64,000 nucleotides of DNA from Ricordea florida. Taxonomy: Eukaryota > Cnidaria > Anthozoa > Corallimorpharia > Ricordeidae. The stretch lies in contig OX453287.1 of NCBI GenBank assembly GCA_949710005.1, positions 1,142,501 through 1,206,500 on the forward strand. The letters are read 5' to 3'. The notes beneath the pieces are model-generated. The model did not search any database. It was not told where the DNA came from and was given only the letters and a program-made list of their open reading frames with translations. Position numbers and translations under genes: made by a program. Positions 12,401-29,583 of this stretch are shown one piece after another; the first letter of the stretch is position 1; each line of letters begins with the position of its first letter.

Positions 12401-14608
12401 GTACAGGCTGCCCGGAATAACGATATAGGCTAGCGGAGTCCCAGGGGATTATTTTTCATTTTTCATTTTTTACAAAGTAATACGCTGCATCTCTAAGTCT
12501 CATTAAGTGGATAGTCAGCTTGTTTTTAGTTAAAAATAAAGAGCAGTATGCAAGTTTAAATAAGCTGATCGGCTGTTGGTTTTGGAGAGGGAAGAAAACC
12601 ACAGCACCAGGAAAAGAACTTGAACCTGTAAATAAAAGCAAGAATCGCATTTTTTTACGCCGATTAAGAGCCACATAGACATCAATGGTTTGCAAATACT
12701 CTTACGTGTACGTTAAGCGTTATCCTGGATTACCTGTATTTCTAATAATTATTGACAGCTAATTCCGGCTGCTTTTCTTAGATGGAATGACCCAATTTCA
12801 ACAAGAAGAGAACATTGCCAACTTTAGAAATGGCAAAGTAAACTTGCTGATCTCCACCAGCGTTGGTGAGGAGGGAATTGATATCCCAGACTGCACATTT
12901 GTCATCCGTTACAACGTCCGCGGTAACGAGATAGCCAGCGTACAGTCCCGTGGCCGCGTGCGCGACCTGAAGGGAAAGTACGAGGTTGTGGCGGGAAAGG
13001 AAAGTGGTGTCATAGAGAAGGAGAATTTAAACATTATTAGAGAAGCTATGATGGAAGACGCCATTCAAGTAGTCAAAGCTATGGATAAAGACGAATACAA
13101 GAAAAAGGTTAGTTTTAATTCTAAACATTCGTGCACAACTACAATGTTAAGTAATTAGTTTTTGTCATATGTAACCACTAAGAAGGCAATGTCAAGACGC
13201 CATGCCAATCTCTCTTTTTCGCGCCAAAAATGCCTCACAGTTGAGCTTACAATACCACAATAAATACCACTTCAAGCTACAATATTCATCTTTCCCACCA
13301 ATAATATGTTTATTTCAAAGGTTGTTGAACTTCAGAGGCAAGCGATGTGCCATCGGCAGCAGAGAGAGACTTCCCTTAGAAATGAAAAACAGAAGAGGAG
13401 CCAGTCATCTGTTAAGCTATTTTGTCGCAAGTGCCAGGTGTTCGCATGTCATGCACACAGTATTCGCTGTATAAAGGAAGCACATCACGTGGTTATTGAC
13501 GAGGAATTCTGCTCTAAAATTTGCTTCACCAGAAATAACGTTTCACGTGTGATTAATGGTATTGAGCTAACAGGTTTGTTGTGCTGAGATCTGCAATCAT
13601 GTTTCCATCTTAATTTGTTTCTCACTTGCATGTTATTCACTCGCTAAATACGAAACCAACCGTGCATCTGTCAACCAATAAATAAACCAACGAATTCTTT
13701 AGTCAATCAATTATACGTAATCAACCAATCAATCAACAGAGCGATCTTCAGCTTACTGCTGAAGGTTATTTCATGTTTGCTTTTGTTTTGCATTAATACG
13801 ATCCTTGATTGGCTAATAATCTCACGCAACTTTATCAACAAATCAGACACAAAAGCAATCGCATTGACGTTGGGCACTTTTTCATACATTTGGCGTTGAT
13901 CATGACGTTTGTGTTTTCCAGTGAGGCATTTTATATTCTCGTTAAATTGGTCAATATATATGACAAAACCAAGAAATTAACTCTGAAACTAAAAAATGTA
14001 GCCTGAGAGTAATATAGTCAGTGCTATCAACATCAAGGCCTTCTTTGGGAAAAGTCAGTGGTGAAAATGGTAAATATTATGCATTGGGGGAATAGAGGGA
14101 CGTTAAGTGTATTAGAGTGAAATTCAACGAATCTCCCCGTAAGGTTTAAAACCATGCGTTCAGTGACACTCGCTTTAGGCTCCTTAGCTAACCCCACCTT
14201 TCTTCGTCATTCATCACTCGCTATTTTGTTATTCTTTCAGGACCTTTGTTCTGTTTACAGTGCGACATGGAATGGGGAACGATGCTCAAGTACCAGGCCA
14301 AGGAAATGCCTTGTATCAAAGCTGGCTCGTTCGGCTTTGAGTTTGAAAGTGAAGATGGAGTCAAGGGAAGACGCCCATACAAGAAGTGGAAACTGGTACC
14401 GCTCGTTGTGGGGGACTTTGATCTTTGTGAAACTGAGTTTGATTGTTCTAGGATGTCAACCTTTGAGGCTGGGCTTAAGGATGGGAGGAAGAAGAGACGC
14501 GCGTTTGAGAAGCGCAAAAAGCCCCCACCTGCTAAAGCTGCAGCCGCTGACTGTAGTGAACAACAACTGGATTGTTCATCTGACATGTTCCAGTTATCTC
14601 TTGATTAA
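3455..14608 (+). CDS. RIG-I-like receptor (MDA5/RIG-I family RNA helicase), 14 exons
   Basis: Cytosolic double-stranded-RNA sensor by family. Exons: 3455-3743, 4727-4795, 5297-5430, 5653-5911, 7897-7941, 8630-8692, 8851-9154, 9539-9957, 11101-~11200, 11307-11689, 11935-12184, 12782-13107, 13321-13573, 14241-14608; about 1,085 residues. Exon 1 looks like a CARD. Helicase motifs in order: RPYQEEL, Walker A APTNSGKT (about residues 319-326), VLTAQIL, DECHHT (Asp about 448), GLTASLGVG, GILFTATRENT, ISTSVGEEGIDIP and SVQSRGRVR. Exons 13-14 encode the C-terminal RNA-binding domain with zinc pairs CRKC and CLQC; the CxxC spacing of the second pair resembles MDA5/LGP2. A basic tail rich in Lys and Arg follows, ending QLSLD. 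Residues ~97-286 are unidentified. All junctions join in phase with GT-AG sites except exon 9 to exon 10, where no phase-1 donor is visible. The family is secure; exon 9's end is not. Confidence 0.9.
4868..4942 (+). repeat. tRNA-derived SINE-like head in receptor intron 2
   Basis: The stretch resembles the tRNA-like head of a SINE: an A-box-like segment (gtaatgtagtgattggcgtg) followed about 40 nt later by a B-box-like segment (gggtttcagaatct) one base off the usual GGTTCGAATC form. It lies inside the second intron of the receptor gene, on the same strand. The downstream body and tail are not clear to me. Confidence 0.5.
10049..10412 (+). mobile_element. Dead 3' end of a non-LTR retrotransposon (LINE)
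   Basis: One frame from about 10051 reads RTNIKQFTILYQGPKV, then a TGA stop, then NSLPPDL, and further on SFKTSLKRFLLN before a terminal stop near 10192. This is the typical C-terminus of CR1/L2/Rex-type reverse transcriptases (GPKxWNSLP...SFKxxLKxFL), with the conserved Trp codon changed to TGA. It is followed by a short untranslated part and a tail of AAATAAAT-type repeats (about 10365-10410), as expected of a 5'-truncated LINE insertion. It lies in intron 8 of the receptor gene, sense orientation. Confidence 0.75.
10684..10735. repeat. Short imperfect palindrome in receptor intron 8
   Basis: The arms acatgtaccgtaccaggagc and gctcctgaccgtacatgt pair with a small loop containing ccatgg. The function is unknown; it may be the core of a fold-back element. 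Confidence 0.55.
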
Positions 14609-16070
14609 CTCACCTGGGTGACCTGGGAACGATAGAGAGGAGTATCTTTTAAACTTCCTAGTGAAACCTTGAGTTATACACTATACAGTGTGGTTCTAAC
14701 TTTTGAAATCTCTCTTCTGAGGGAAAAATTTGAGTCATATCATGTGGCTCTAACTCATAGCAATAAACCTTTCACTCCTAGAGTAAAACCTTTCAAAATT
14801 GTTCTAATTAGTCCTTTATATTAAAATTAAAAGCGAGTCGCTCTGAATATTTTGAGCTGGACACACTTTGGAGTAAAGAATACAAAACGTCAAATTAAAG
14901 CGTGTTTTAGATTTCTATGTAACAGGTTTTTACAAGCTTAGAAAGCGGAAGTAGCAATGTTGATGGTGATAACGATGATGATGTCCCTAAAGAGAATTGG
15001 AATATGATTTTGTTGCTTTCGTAGGTTTCCCAATTATTTTCTTTCTTAAGAAAAAAATGACATAAAGTAGTAATACTCAATAGAATGCCTTTCACGTAAC
15101 ATTGCGTGGGATTATTATTAAACAATAATAAACTTATTAAACTTTAGTGTTTTCTTATATAGCTAGTAGAGAAGGCGTAAGAATGGACTGATTTTTTCCT
15201 ATTCTATCTGTAATAGTAATTTATGGAGTGAAAAATAAAGAAACTACCTTGAAGTAGAGTCTGTAATGTGTTTTTCATTCATCTCTCCTGGTTTGATTCG
15301 CAAGTTTTCACCAAAGCCATACAAGCGGACAGAGAATAATAAAAGTAATATAATTGTTTTCTTAACCAGAAACGCGATCAGTGAATTCAGTTTTAAGACA
15401 GTGATAAATAAGCGTACGATTTTAAAGTTTTTGACTTTTTGGCCTCAATGGCGTTTACCACGTGAGAAATGTGCGCCTGTTCACACCGGCGATTGAGCCA
15501 AGTGAACGATCGAGTTTTCTAATAAGCCTCAACAACTGAAACGAATTCAGTGCAAGCATTCTACCTGCTATAATTCTCCTTTATTTGTGTTGAGACTAAT
15601 TCGAAAACCCACGTTGCCTTTGGGTCGTGTTTTCTATTATTAGGCCTTCCAGATGGAATGCGAGCATCGTCTACTCAAGTCATAGAAAGCGATATAAACG
15701 ACAAGGCTTTTGCTGTACGTTCGTTACCCATATGTTTAGATTTTTCTTCCTCCGAGAGCGAGTGTTTCCGCTTCTTGTAATCTATCATAGATAGTTATTT
15801 AGTAGTTCAACCAATCAGAATACTGGATTCATGAAAGTATTCGAGTTGGTTTCCGCCAGTAATAGTTACACGTTTATCAACTGCGATTGATTTAAACCAG
15901 TTAACTTTGTGACTTTTCATGATTAAGATATGAAGTAAGAACCGAGTCTATCCGCTTGTTGTGGAACGCCTGGTGAAAATTCTGTTTGCAGGAATATTTC
16001 CATCTCGAAAGATTCTCTATCACTTTTGACTTTTCCGTGGCGATATTGTTGGAAAGTGACTCTTTCGTTA
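14609..16070. other. Interval between receptor stop and ZCCHC4 start
   Basis: This includes the receptor 3'UTR and the 5' region of the next gene, both on the plus strand. At about 14677-14700 the 3'UTR contains ctatacagtgtggttctaac, which recurs in the tandem repeat near 57.2 kb. No further coding exon recognised. Confidence 0.5.
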
Positions 16071-22429
<6,359 letters not shown>

Positions 22430-25400
22430 CGACGTAAGGAACCAATAAGAGAGAGACTTCTGTTCTGTCCCCTTATGATGAGGAATTTAGAAGGTGTTGT
22501 CTTAGACAGTGGCGATGGAGGATTACTTAGCTATCTTGTTGGTCTGTTGGTTTTTTTAATACTCAATTCTGTCAACATTACACACTTGCACCAGGAAAAA
22601 CCTCGGCCTTTTGTGTATTTTACTCAGAGTGTCCTTTCACCTACTTAGTCACGTACGCTAGGCCAATTGGTTTGTTAGCCGTTTTGTTGTTTCAGTGCGG
22701 GCGTCTTTACTTGAAGTTTTCTTGCTGTTTTCTTTAAGATCCGCGAACGCTGCTATCTACAAGAAGACGCATTGGATAGATCCATCGCCTCAGTTAAAGA
22801 TCTATCACTGGCTTTGCTAAAAGCCTGAAAACTTAACCGTCTATGTTAATTCAGTTTCATTTGTACGATCCCTATCTTCTCTGGACTTGCCAGGGTGCTT
22901 ATGTGCGATGTAACAATTATTTTCACTCCTGAGGGTGGGGTGGGCGGAGGAGATTGTAGCAGTGTTGCACCGTAGCTTCCCATATAACCCACCACTATTT
23001 TTCAGTTGGTCAGCATTAAGCTTGCAGAAAAGCCGCTTTACAAACTTGGGGGATTTTGCGGTGATGAAAGCCACACATTCACCATCGCAATGTGAATCTT
23101 ACCATTAACTGGTATGTGTTGGCTGTTATTGTTTCCCGCCAAAACGATAAGTGCTAACGCGTGCGCAGCGTTTTGAAATGGCTTCGCATGCGTTTTCGTG
23201 CTCAACCTACTGCTCTTACTGAAAGTATTCCTCGCGTACGTTTCACGAAAGACCTCAGATATCTCGGACCGATTTTAGCGCTATAATAGTTTTCAACAGG
23301 GTCGTTTTTTTTCTTTGAACGTTTGCAGAAGGCAAGTCTTCGTTCTCTAAAACGCGTGTTAACAGAAATACAGGGTTTGCAGAATTAGTACATCCCATGA
23401 TGCTTGTGCACAGGGTTTTAGGTGTGAAAGACACTCCAGGCCAAATATGATTACGATGGTAATGCTGATTATTGTTACTAACATTATTTTAATAGATACT
23501 TCCTGCCAGTGTAATGCTGACAGGCAAGTTCCTCTCTTTAGTGGACAGTATTCTGTTAACAAACTCTAAACTGAAGCTGATCTTAGGTCGCCATAATTTC
23601 TAGCGTTTCCATAAGAGAAAATTTTATGAAAACAAAATTTCTACAAAAAAGAAGTCGGGCAGCAAAATGAGTATTATGAAGGCAAAATTTATCCGATGAA
23701 AATGGTAATTGATTGGAAGTATTGGTGCAAATCCCCATTTGCATTTAACAAGATGATGAGTGTACCCAACAACAACTTGATGTACGTGTTGTGTTATTGT
23801 TTTAACGTTTCCAAGATAACCTTTGATATCCCGTGGATGTAAATAATATGCGCATGTAATAAGAGCGCGGAAGTAACAATTCATGCGGTTTTAAAGATAT
23901 TTATTCCGACATCAATTGATTAACATAATAATTGACATATTGTTAGATTTGCTTTTCAGCTTGCGATCTCTTGTGAAGCACTTGTTTCGAGAGCAAACTT
24001 CAAACCTTGTATTGTGTTCGTTTTCAGTCTGGCCCAGAATTTGTGGAAATTACTCCAAATTTTGCTATTTCACACGCGGCATGCTACAGTAGAATAGCAC
24101 ATTTGTTTACTGCAGCGCTCAGTGATTACAAGACGCAGATAATTTGATCTCGAACAGTCGCTAATGAAAAATTTTGTAGCCGAAGGCAAAGTGATCCGCT
24201 GCTTGCTGCGCGCGCGTTTGTAAATTGAAATCGGAGTACGTTTCAGGGCACTGATTGTTATGACCGGGTGAGGATATGTCGCTTGGAGCTTTCTTTACGC
24301 ACAAACCGCTCGTTCAGAGTTCTGTTTTCTACCTTGGACCTTAACAAACCCACACGGAAAGGTAAAAATATTAGACAATAGCTCAACAAGACGTCTAAAA
24401 CTTGCCAGTACTGTTGCGCTCTGGGCTGTTCTGGTAATATGTGTAATGTAATATGAAGCGAAACTGTCCTCTTTCGTCTGGATCCATTGTAATGTGTTAG
24501 ATCTTCAATTCTGAGACAATCGCAAATATCAAAACCTGTGAAAGGAAAGGGTTTCCGAATGGTTTGATGAAATTCAAATTTGTTGGTCGACAATCTGCAC
24601 TAGTATGGTTTACTTTATTGACATTTTTTGTATCAGGAAATATTTAGACTGAAGAAATTGATAGCGGGTTACTAAAGTTTATGTCTAAAAGGAATCGCCA
24701 TTCGTAGGTATGGGCAACTTGAATTACGTAACAGGACTTGAGGTTTGGCTCATTAAATCGACAATAGCAAACAAGATGAAGGGAAAATTTTAGCCAACAA
24801 ATTTTACGTAATAAATTGACAACTCGAAATGAACATCTACACAGTGTAATGCGGCAAAGTAGTTATGATATCTTCATAATATTGATCGATCTAAACACGA
24901 CTGCGTACGTAGTTCATGTTTTGATTCCTTGCTTATCGCATGGCAAACGATACTCTATGATATAAAATAGTCGATGCAACAAATTCTACAGAACTAGTCC
25001 CAAACTGAAAACGAGATTGCTTGAATTGTTCAGTTTCAAAGAGGTCGTGGAAACCAGAAGCATTTATTCATTTAAACTTCGTGTTAGTTATTGCTTGCAA
25101 GAAACCAGATATTAAGTGAGATAGACTATGCTGTGCGAATTTCCTCTTGAATACAAAAAAATAGTAAGAGCTTTAAGATCCAAAGTAATAATTTATACAT
25201 ATACACAGAGCCAAACTTTAAACTTTATAAAGGCAACCAAGTGTAACGGTGGCTATTTTTTGTTAGAAAAAGGCCATCAAAAATGCTAGAATAAATTCGG
25301 TTAAGCAATCTATTATTCAACAAGTTTTATCACAGAGCTCAAACCGTCAGCTTTCGTTTATGACTTCACTTATTAGATCTGTTATAAGAGCAAAGAGGCT

Positions 25401-27054
25401 TATTTTCGATTGAGCACTCAAGCGCGCCGCACAGTACATAAAGGAGAATTCTGCCTGTTTAAATAATCTGTTTTTCACTGGTTTGTATACCTCATCATTA
25501 TAATAACACCATAGCAAGAAACGACTAACATTTGTAAGCCATGTCACTGATTTTGTGTTTCTTTTGAACTAAGGATATGCTCGTTCGTTTGCTGGGGTAT
25601 TCGAGTTCAGTGGTGTGCAATCAAAGCTGCAAATGAAATTGTCCATTTAGAGGTGCAGTCAGTTCTTCTGTCATAAGCCCAAAGTTAATCTGTATTTTTA
25701 TCTTGGGGCATTCAAAATAGAGAATAATTCTTTCAAAATTCTGTTTACAGAGCTAGTTTCGAGGTCCTCTTTCCGGCAGCAAATTAATCAATTCTAGTGG
25801 CAAACGGAAGAGTTAGGAAAATAACATCCGGGCTTTAGAACACTTGATCAAACAGTGCATTTCCATCGCATCGCAACAAATACTTTTCGGAATAGTGATC
25901 CATCGATCACAACCTCATCTTACTGCAACTTCTTATTTTCAGGTATGTAAGCTTTTAATCATTCAGAGAAAAATCATAAAGAGAATCCACGAATCTCAAC
26001 CTGCAGTTATACAGGCTACTTAAAGCTTTCTATGCTGCTGGAGAATTCATTAAAGCGATTCGTACTTGTATTGTCGTTTTTTTTTTATTTTTGGCATTTT
26101 TAGCGAATATTCTCATAATTATTGAAGTGTCGCAGACCTTCGTTTATTTCAATAGTCATCAATTTTGTATCTTCATTGAGAGGGGAGAAATCACGGACAG
26201 AAAAGTGTTAGATCCCACGAGGAACTTTGAATTTGCAGTTAGCTCATTTTCAGATAAAGAAAATCTACCTGCAAGTTTTTCTCATCAGTGACAAAAATTC
26301 GTTCGACCTCTAAATGGGTCTTGGAAAATATTTCAAAATTGTGGAAGTAATTCTGCGAAGGACTTTAGAGGTTTTTCCCTCTCTGCTGGCTGTACACTAG
26401 TTTGGACTGTCATCCGTCATCCGATCTTCACTCAGTTTTAATGGCGTCTACTCGGGAAGTTTGTTTAGACGAACAGGTAACATTGTTTACTATGGCATTT
26501 GTTGTTGGTGAATGCTTAACAACAAAACGAATTTTCTCCTCTACTTTCAAACTCCATCGACAGAAGACATCTCAGTTCCAGTTACTTTTGTATTCCCAAT
26601 TTCGTGTCCATTTTCTTTGTAAAGGACTACAAATACGACACGATAAGTAAATACTTAGTTGATGTTGACGAACAAAATGATCAACTACACTGTTCTGTGT
26701 TAATTAACGGCATCATATTCAAATGTGCAGTCCAACTTTTCATCTAAAACGTTTTGTCGATTAATTGACATGTTAGCTTGAATTATATTCAGTCAATCGT
26801 TATAGCAAACTGTCCATTGAATTCGTATGAAAGTTGGTCAAAATGGTCTCAACGAAAACCGGTTACTGTAGTTTACGACTTGCTTGACTCTTCAATTGTT
26901 TTGGTTAGCTTTCAAAAAGCTGAGGCTTCTGCATTTTTTAAACCTTAAGACTTCCAGTGTTTCAAACAAAGCCGCTTTTTTTGAAAACGTATAACCAGTT
27001 TTCATTTGGAAATCAGAAAATCAATCAATTTAACAAGAAGTGAGTGGAGCAAGT

Positions 27055-27055
<1 letters not shown>

Positions 27056-27087
<32 letters not shown>
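27056..27087. repeat. (GA)n microsatellite
   Basis: About 32 bp of uninterrupted GA dinucleotides in the intergenic region. Confidence 0.9.
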
Positions 27088-27089
<2 letters not shown>

Positions 27090-27603
27090 AATAAAGGAGC
27101 CTTCGAATAGAATTGTCACTCATGTTAAAGAACGTCATTTTCTAACGAGACCGAGAATAGCTTGTGCGTTAGTAATGTTTGAATTTCGCTGACGCATTCT
27201 TAGTGGACAAATAAAATCGCCGACGTGTATTGTTGGGATTAGTTTTTTTGCACTATTAATTTTCCTTTTCTTGTTAAGACGTCACTGCATAGAATCGCTG
27301 CTCAACTGCAGTAAATTGTAAATCCGATTCACAAACTAGCAAAAAAGCCGATAGTTCACAAAGTCGGCTTTACGTCCCTCACATTCATAATCATCAAAGT
27401 CAGCGGCTAATCGACAAAACGCAGGTTCTTCGATCGTTATCTGACCAAATGGCTGACGGTGCGACCAATTATGTTTCACCCTTTATACTACTACATGAGA
27501 AATTTCTGTAATTTGATTGGCTAAGAGCAGTGGTATTTCCCCTTAATTTGAAATACCTACATGTGAAAATTACAAACCTTTTGCGAGTAGTAGTATAAAC
27601 AAA

Positions 27604-27615
27604 TAATAGCATGAT

Positions 27616-27647
<32 letters not shown>

Positions 27648-27763
27648 AGATATTTCAAAATTGTCTCAAATTTCACTCGCCTAACGGCTCTTGAAATTAC
27701 GTACAACAATTTTAAAATATCCCTCGTGGTATTTATACCAAATATCACTACAAACCATGCTAT
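27604..27763. repeat. Fold-back element with roughly 55-bp arms
   Basis: The left arm aatagcatgatttgtacgtg...aaataccactcgagatatttc pairs with the right arm gatatttt..ccctcgtggtattt...caaaccatgctatt. Flanking sequence (tgatttgattggctaagagcagtgg-like at about 27508 and ttgattttgatcggctgagagcagtg-like at about 27795) is similar on both sides, which suggests the element is larger, about 27480-27890. Confidence 0.75.
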
Positions 27764-28448
27764 TACCTATACTAATAATATACACGAAGAAATTACTTGA
27801 TTTTGATCGGCTGAGAGCAGTGCAGCTCAAGTGTAACACCAGTGCAAAAAGTGTAACACCAGTGCAAATTACACATCCAAATACTGGATTATGATTGGCT
27901 GAAATATAATAGGAAATTTCTAAGCAATGATATCACGTAAAGTGATGACAAAGATTTTCTGCGGAAACTTTGAAAAAACTATTCTTGAGTGAGAAAAAAA
28001 ATGATTACATTAAATCAAGAACGGTTTACTTTAGCCAATCCTTTTTTTCATGTTTATATTATTAATAAGTAATCATAAGGTTTTTCTCTTGCGAAGCGGC
28101 TCGTGCAATTTAATCTTTTTGAAAAATAGGTCCACATTGCGTACATGTGTGGCTTACTGACCATGTGACAGGCGCTTTACTCTCGTGTACCGAAATAAAT
28201 AAATAAATAAGACGCCTAGGGGCGTTTACGTGGGATGCACTGGCCTATTAGGCATGGTTTCCCATGGTCACAATCAGTTGACAAAAATTTACCAGTTACA
28301 GTAACCTGCCATGGTTAGTCAATGCGACCAGGAGAAGAAATCATGGGTGAAATAAGGGAAGTGGCGAAAGTTACCAGACAGATGAGCCTTTGGAATACTC
28401 AATGGAGTTCGGTCTGAAACCTATATGAAAAACAAGCGCTTCTAATGA

Positions 28449-28548
28449 ATACCATACCACAGGAAAACACCGGTGCTCCGCCGATCACCTAAGTTAAACC
28501 TTGTTGGGCGGGGTTTGTACTTGGATGTGTGACTGCATGAGAACGAGC
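28449..28548 (+). pseudogene. 5S rRNA-derived sequence (pseudogene or 5S-type SINE head)
   Basis: In order it shows accataccac, aacaccgg, ccgatcacctaagttaa, gggcggggtttgtacttgga and tgtgtgac, which is the layout of a metazoan 5S rRNA from about base 8 to base 95. It includes the internal promoter regions: box A (aagttaa) and box C (gtacttggatg-gtgac). The first bases and the 3' strand of helix I are not recognisable, and several positions differ from a functional 5S. It is therefore a degraded 5S copy or the head of a 5S-derived SINE rather than an active gene. Confidence 0.75.
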
Positions 28549-29322
28549 CTGTGTTTTGAAGTGTTTTAGGCTTAAAAATATACTATTAACCTCTAAAGAC
28601 AAAAAAATCAATATAAAGCTTTCCCAGCCAAAACCTTTACAAAAACAAACAACACGTTTGCTGTTAGAAGCATAAAACTTTCTATTATATTGCGTTCGTG
28701 CAAAAGACATTCCGTGTTTGTTCAAAGCGATCACTCGCCAGTAAAATTGCGATGAAAATTAAAGTCACTGGATTTTGGTTGAAATGATCACTTAAACTGT
28801 TGACAAAAGCAAATCAGCATTTGCAAACAACATTTGCCGCGCTTTAGCGATTACCCTGGTCTAAAGGTCCGTTTGAAGCCCGAGTTTCGGTTTTTCATAG
28901 GGCCGTATTTAGGATATATACGTGAAATCGAACAAATCGCAACGGAAACGGCTTTTCGCTGCTTTTAAGGCCTCCTTGTCTTCTTTTTGGTGTTAGGTTA
29001 TTCTTCAGGAATATTTATTTCCATTGTGAGCCTAAAAACGGATGTACTTCGTTTATAAAGGTTAAAAACCATGACCACTCGTCCACTTGACAGGAGCTCT
29101 ACTCTCGCGGACAGATAAATAAGTAAATCCGATCACGCCATAATGTGGCTACACACTTCCTGTAAGCCACACAAAAACTCACTCGTGCAAATTAATTACA
29201 AATTGAACTCTAAACTGATTGATTACCATTAGAAAGTTAAGCTTTAAGAAGAGTGGTGTAGGGATTAAGTTCTTAAGAAACTGGTGCTGACCCAGTGAGG
29301 AATTTAAACAAAATTGGGGCTC

Positions 29323-29583
29323 TTAGGGGCGGACCATTAGAAAAGTGATGGGGGGGGGGGGGTGGGGAATTTTCAGCTTGCACGAATTTTTTTTTCGCTC
29401 ACTGCTTGTGCAGGAATTTTTTTTTCAGGTGAACCCCTCTGAACGAATTTTTTTTTACTACGTGTGAAAAAGTCACAATTGGACCTTCCTTCTGCATGAA
29501 TTTTTTTTACCTTCTTCTTTGCATGAATTTTTTTTTGTTTTTTTCCCCCCCCCTACATCACTTTTCTAATGGTCCGTCCCTTA
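29323..29583. mobile_element. MITE of PIF/Harbinger type with TTA target duplication
   Basis: Inverted termini ggggcggaccattagaaaag (from 29326) and cttttctaatggtccgtccc (to 29580) are flanked by direct TTA on both sides (29323-29325 and 29581-29583). TTA duplication is the Harbinger signature. The interior is non-coding and contains about five copies of a short unit ending gaattttttttt, plus G and C runs next to each terminus. Length without the duplication is 255 bp. Confidence 0.85.

Noticed and set aside
14154-14621. 155-residue plus-strand frame and 121-residue minus-strand frame
   Set aside because: Both are other-frame shadows of receptor exon 14, whose true frame encodes the zinc-binding CLQC segment.
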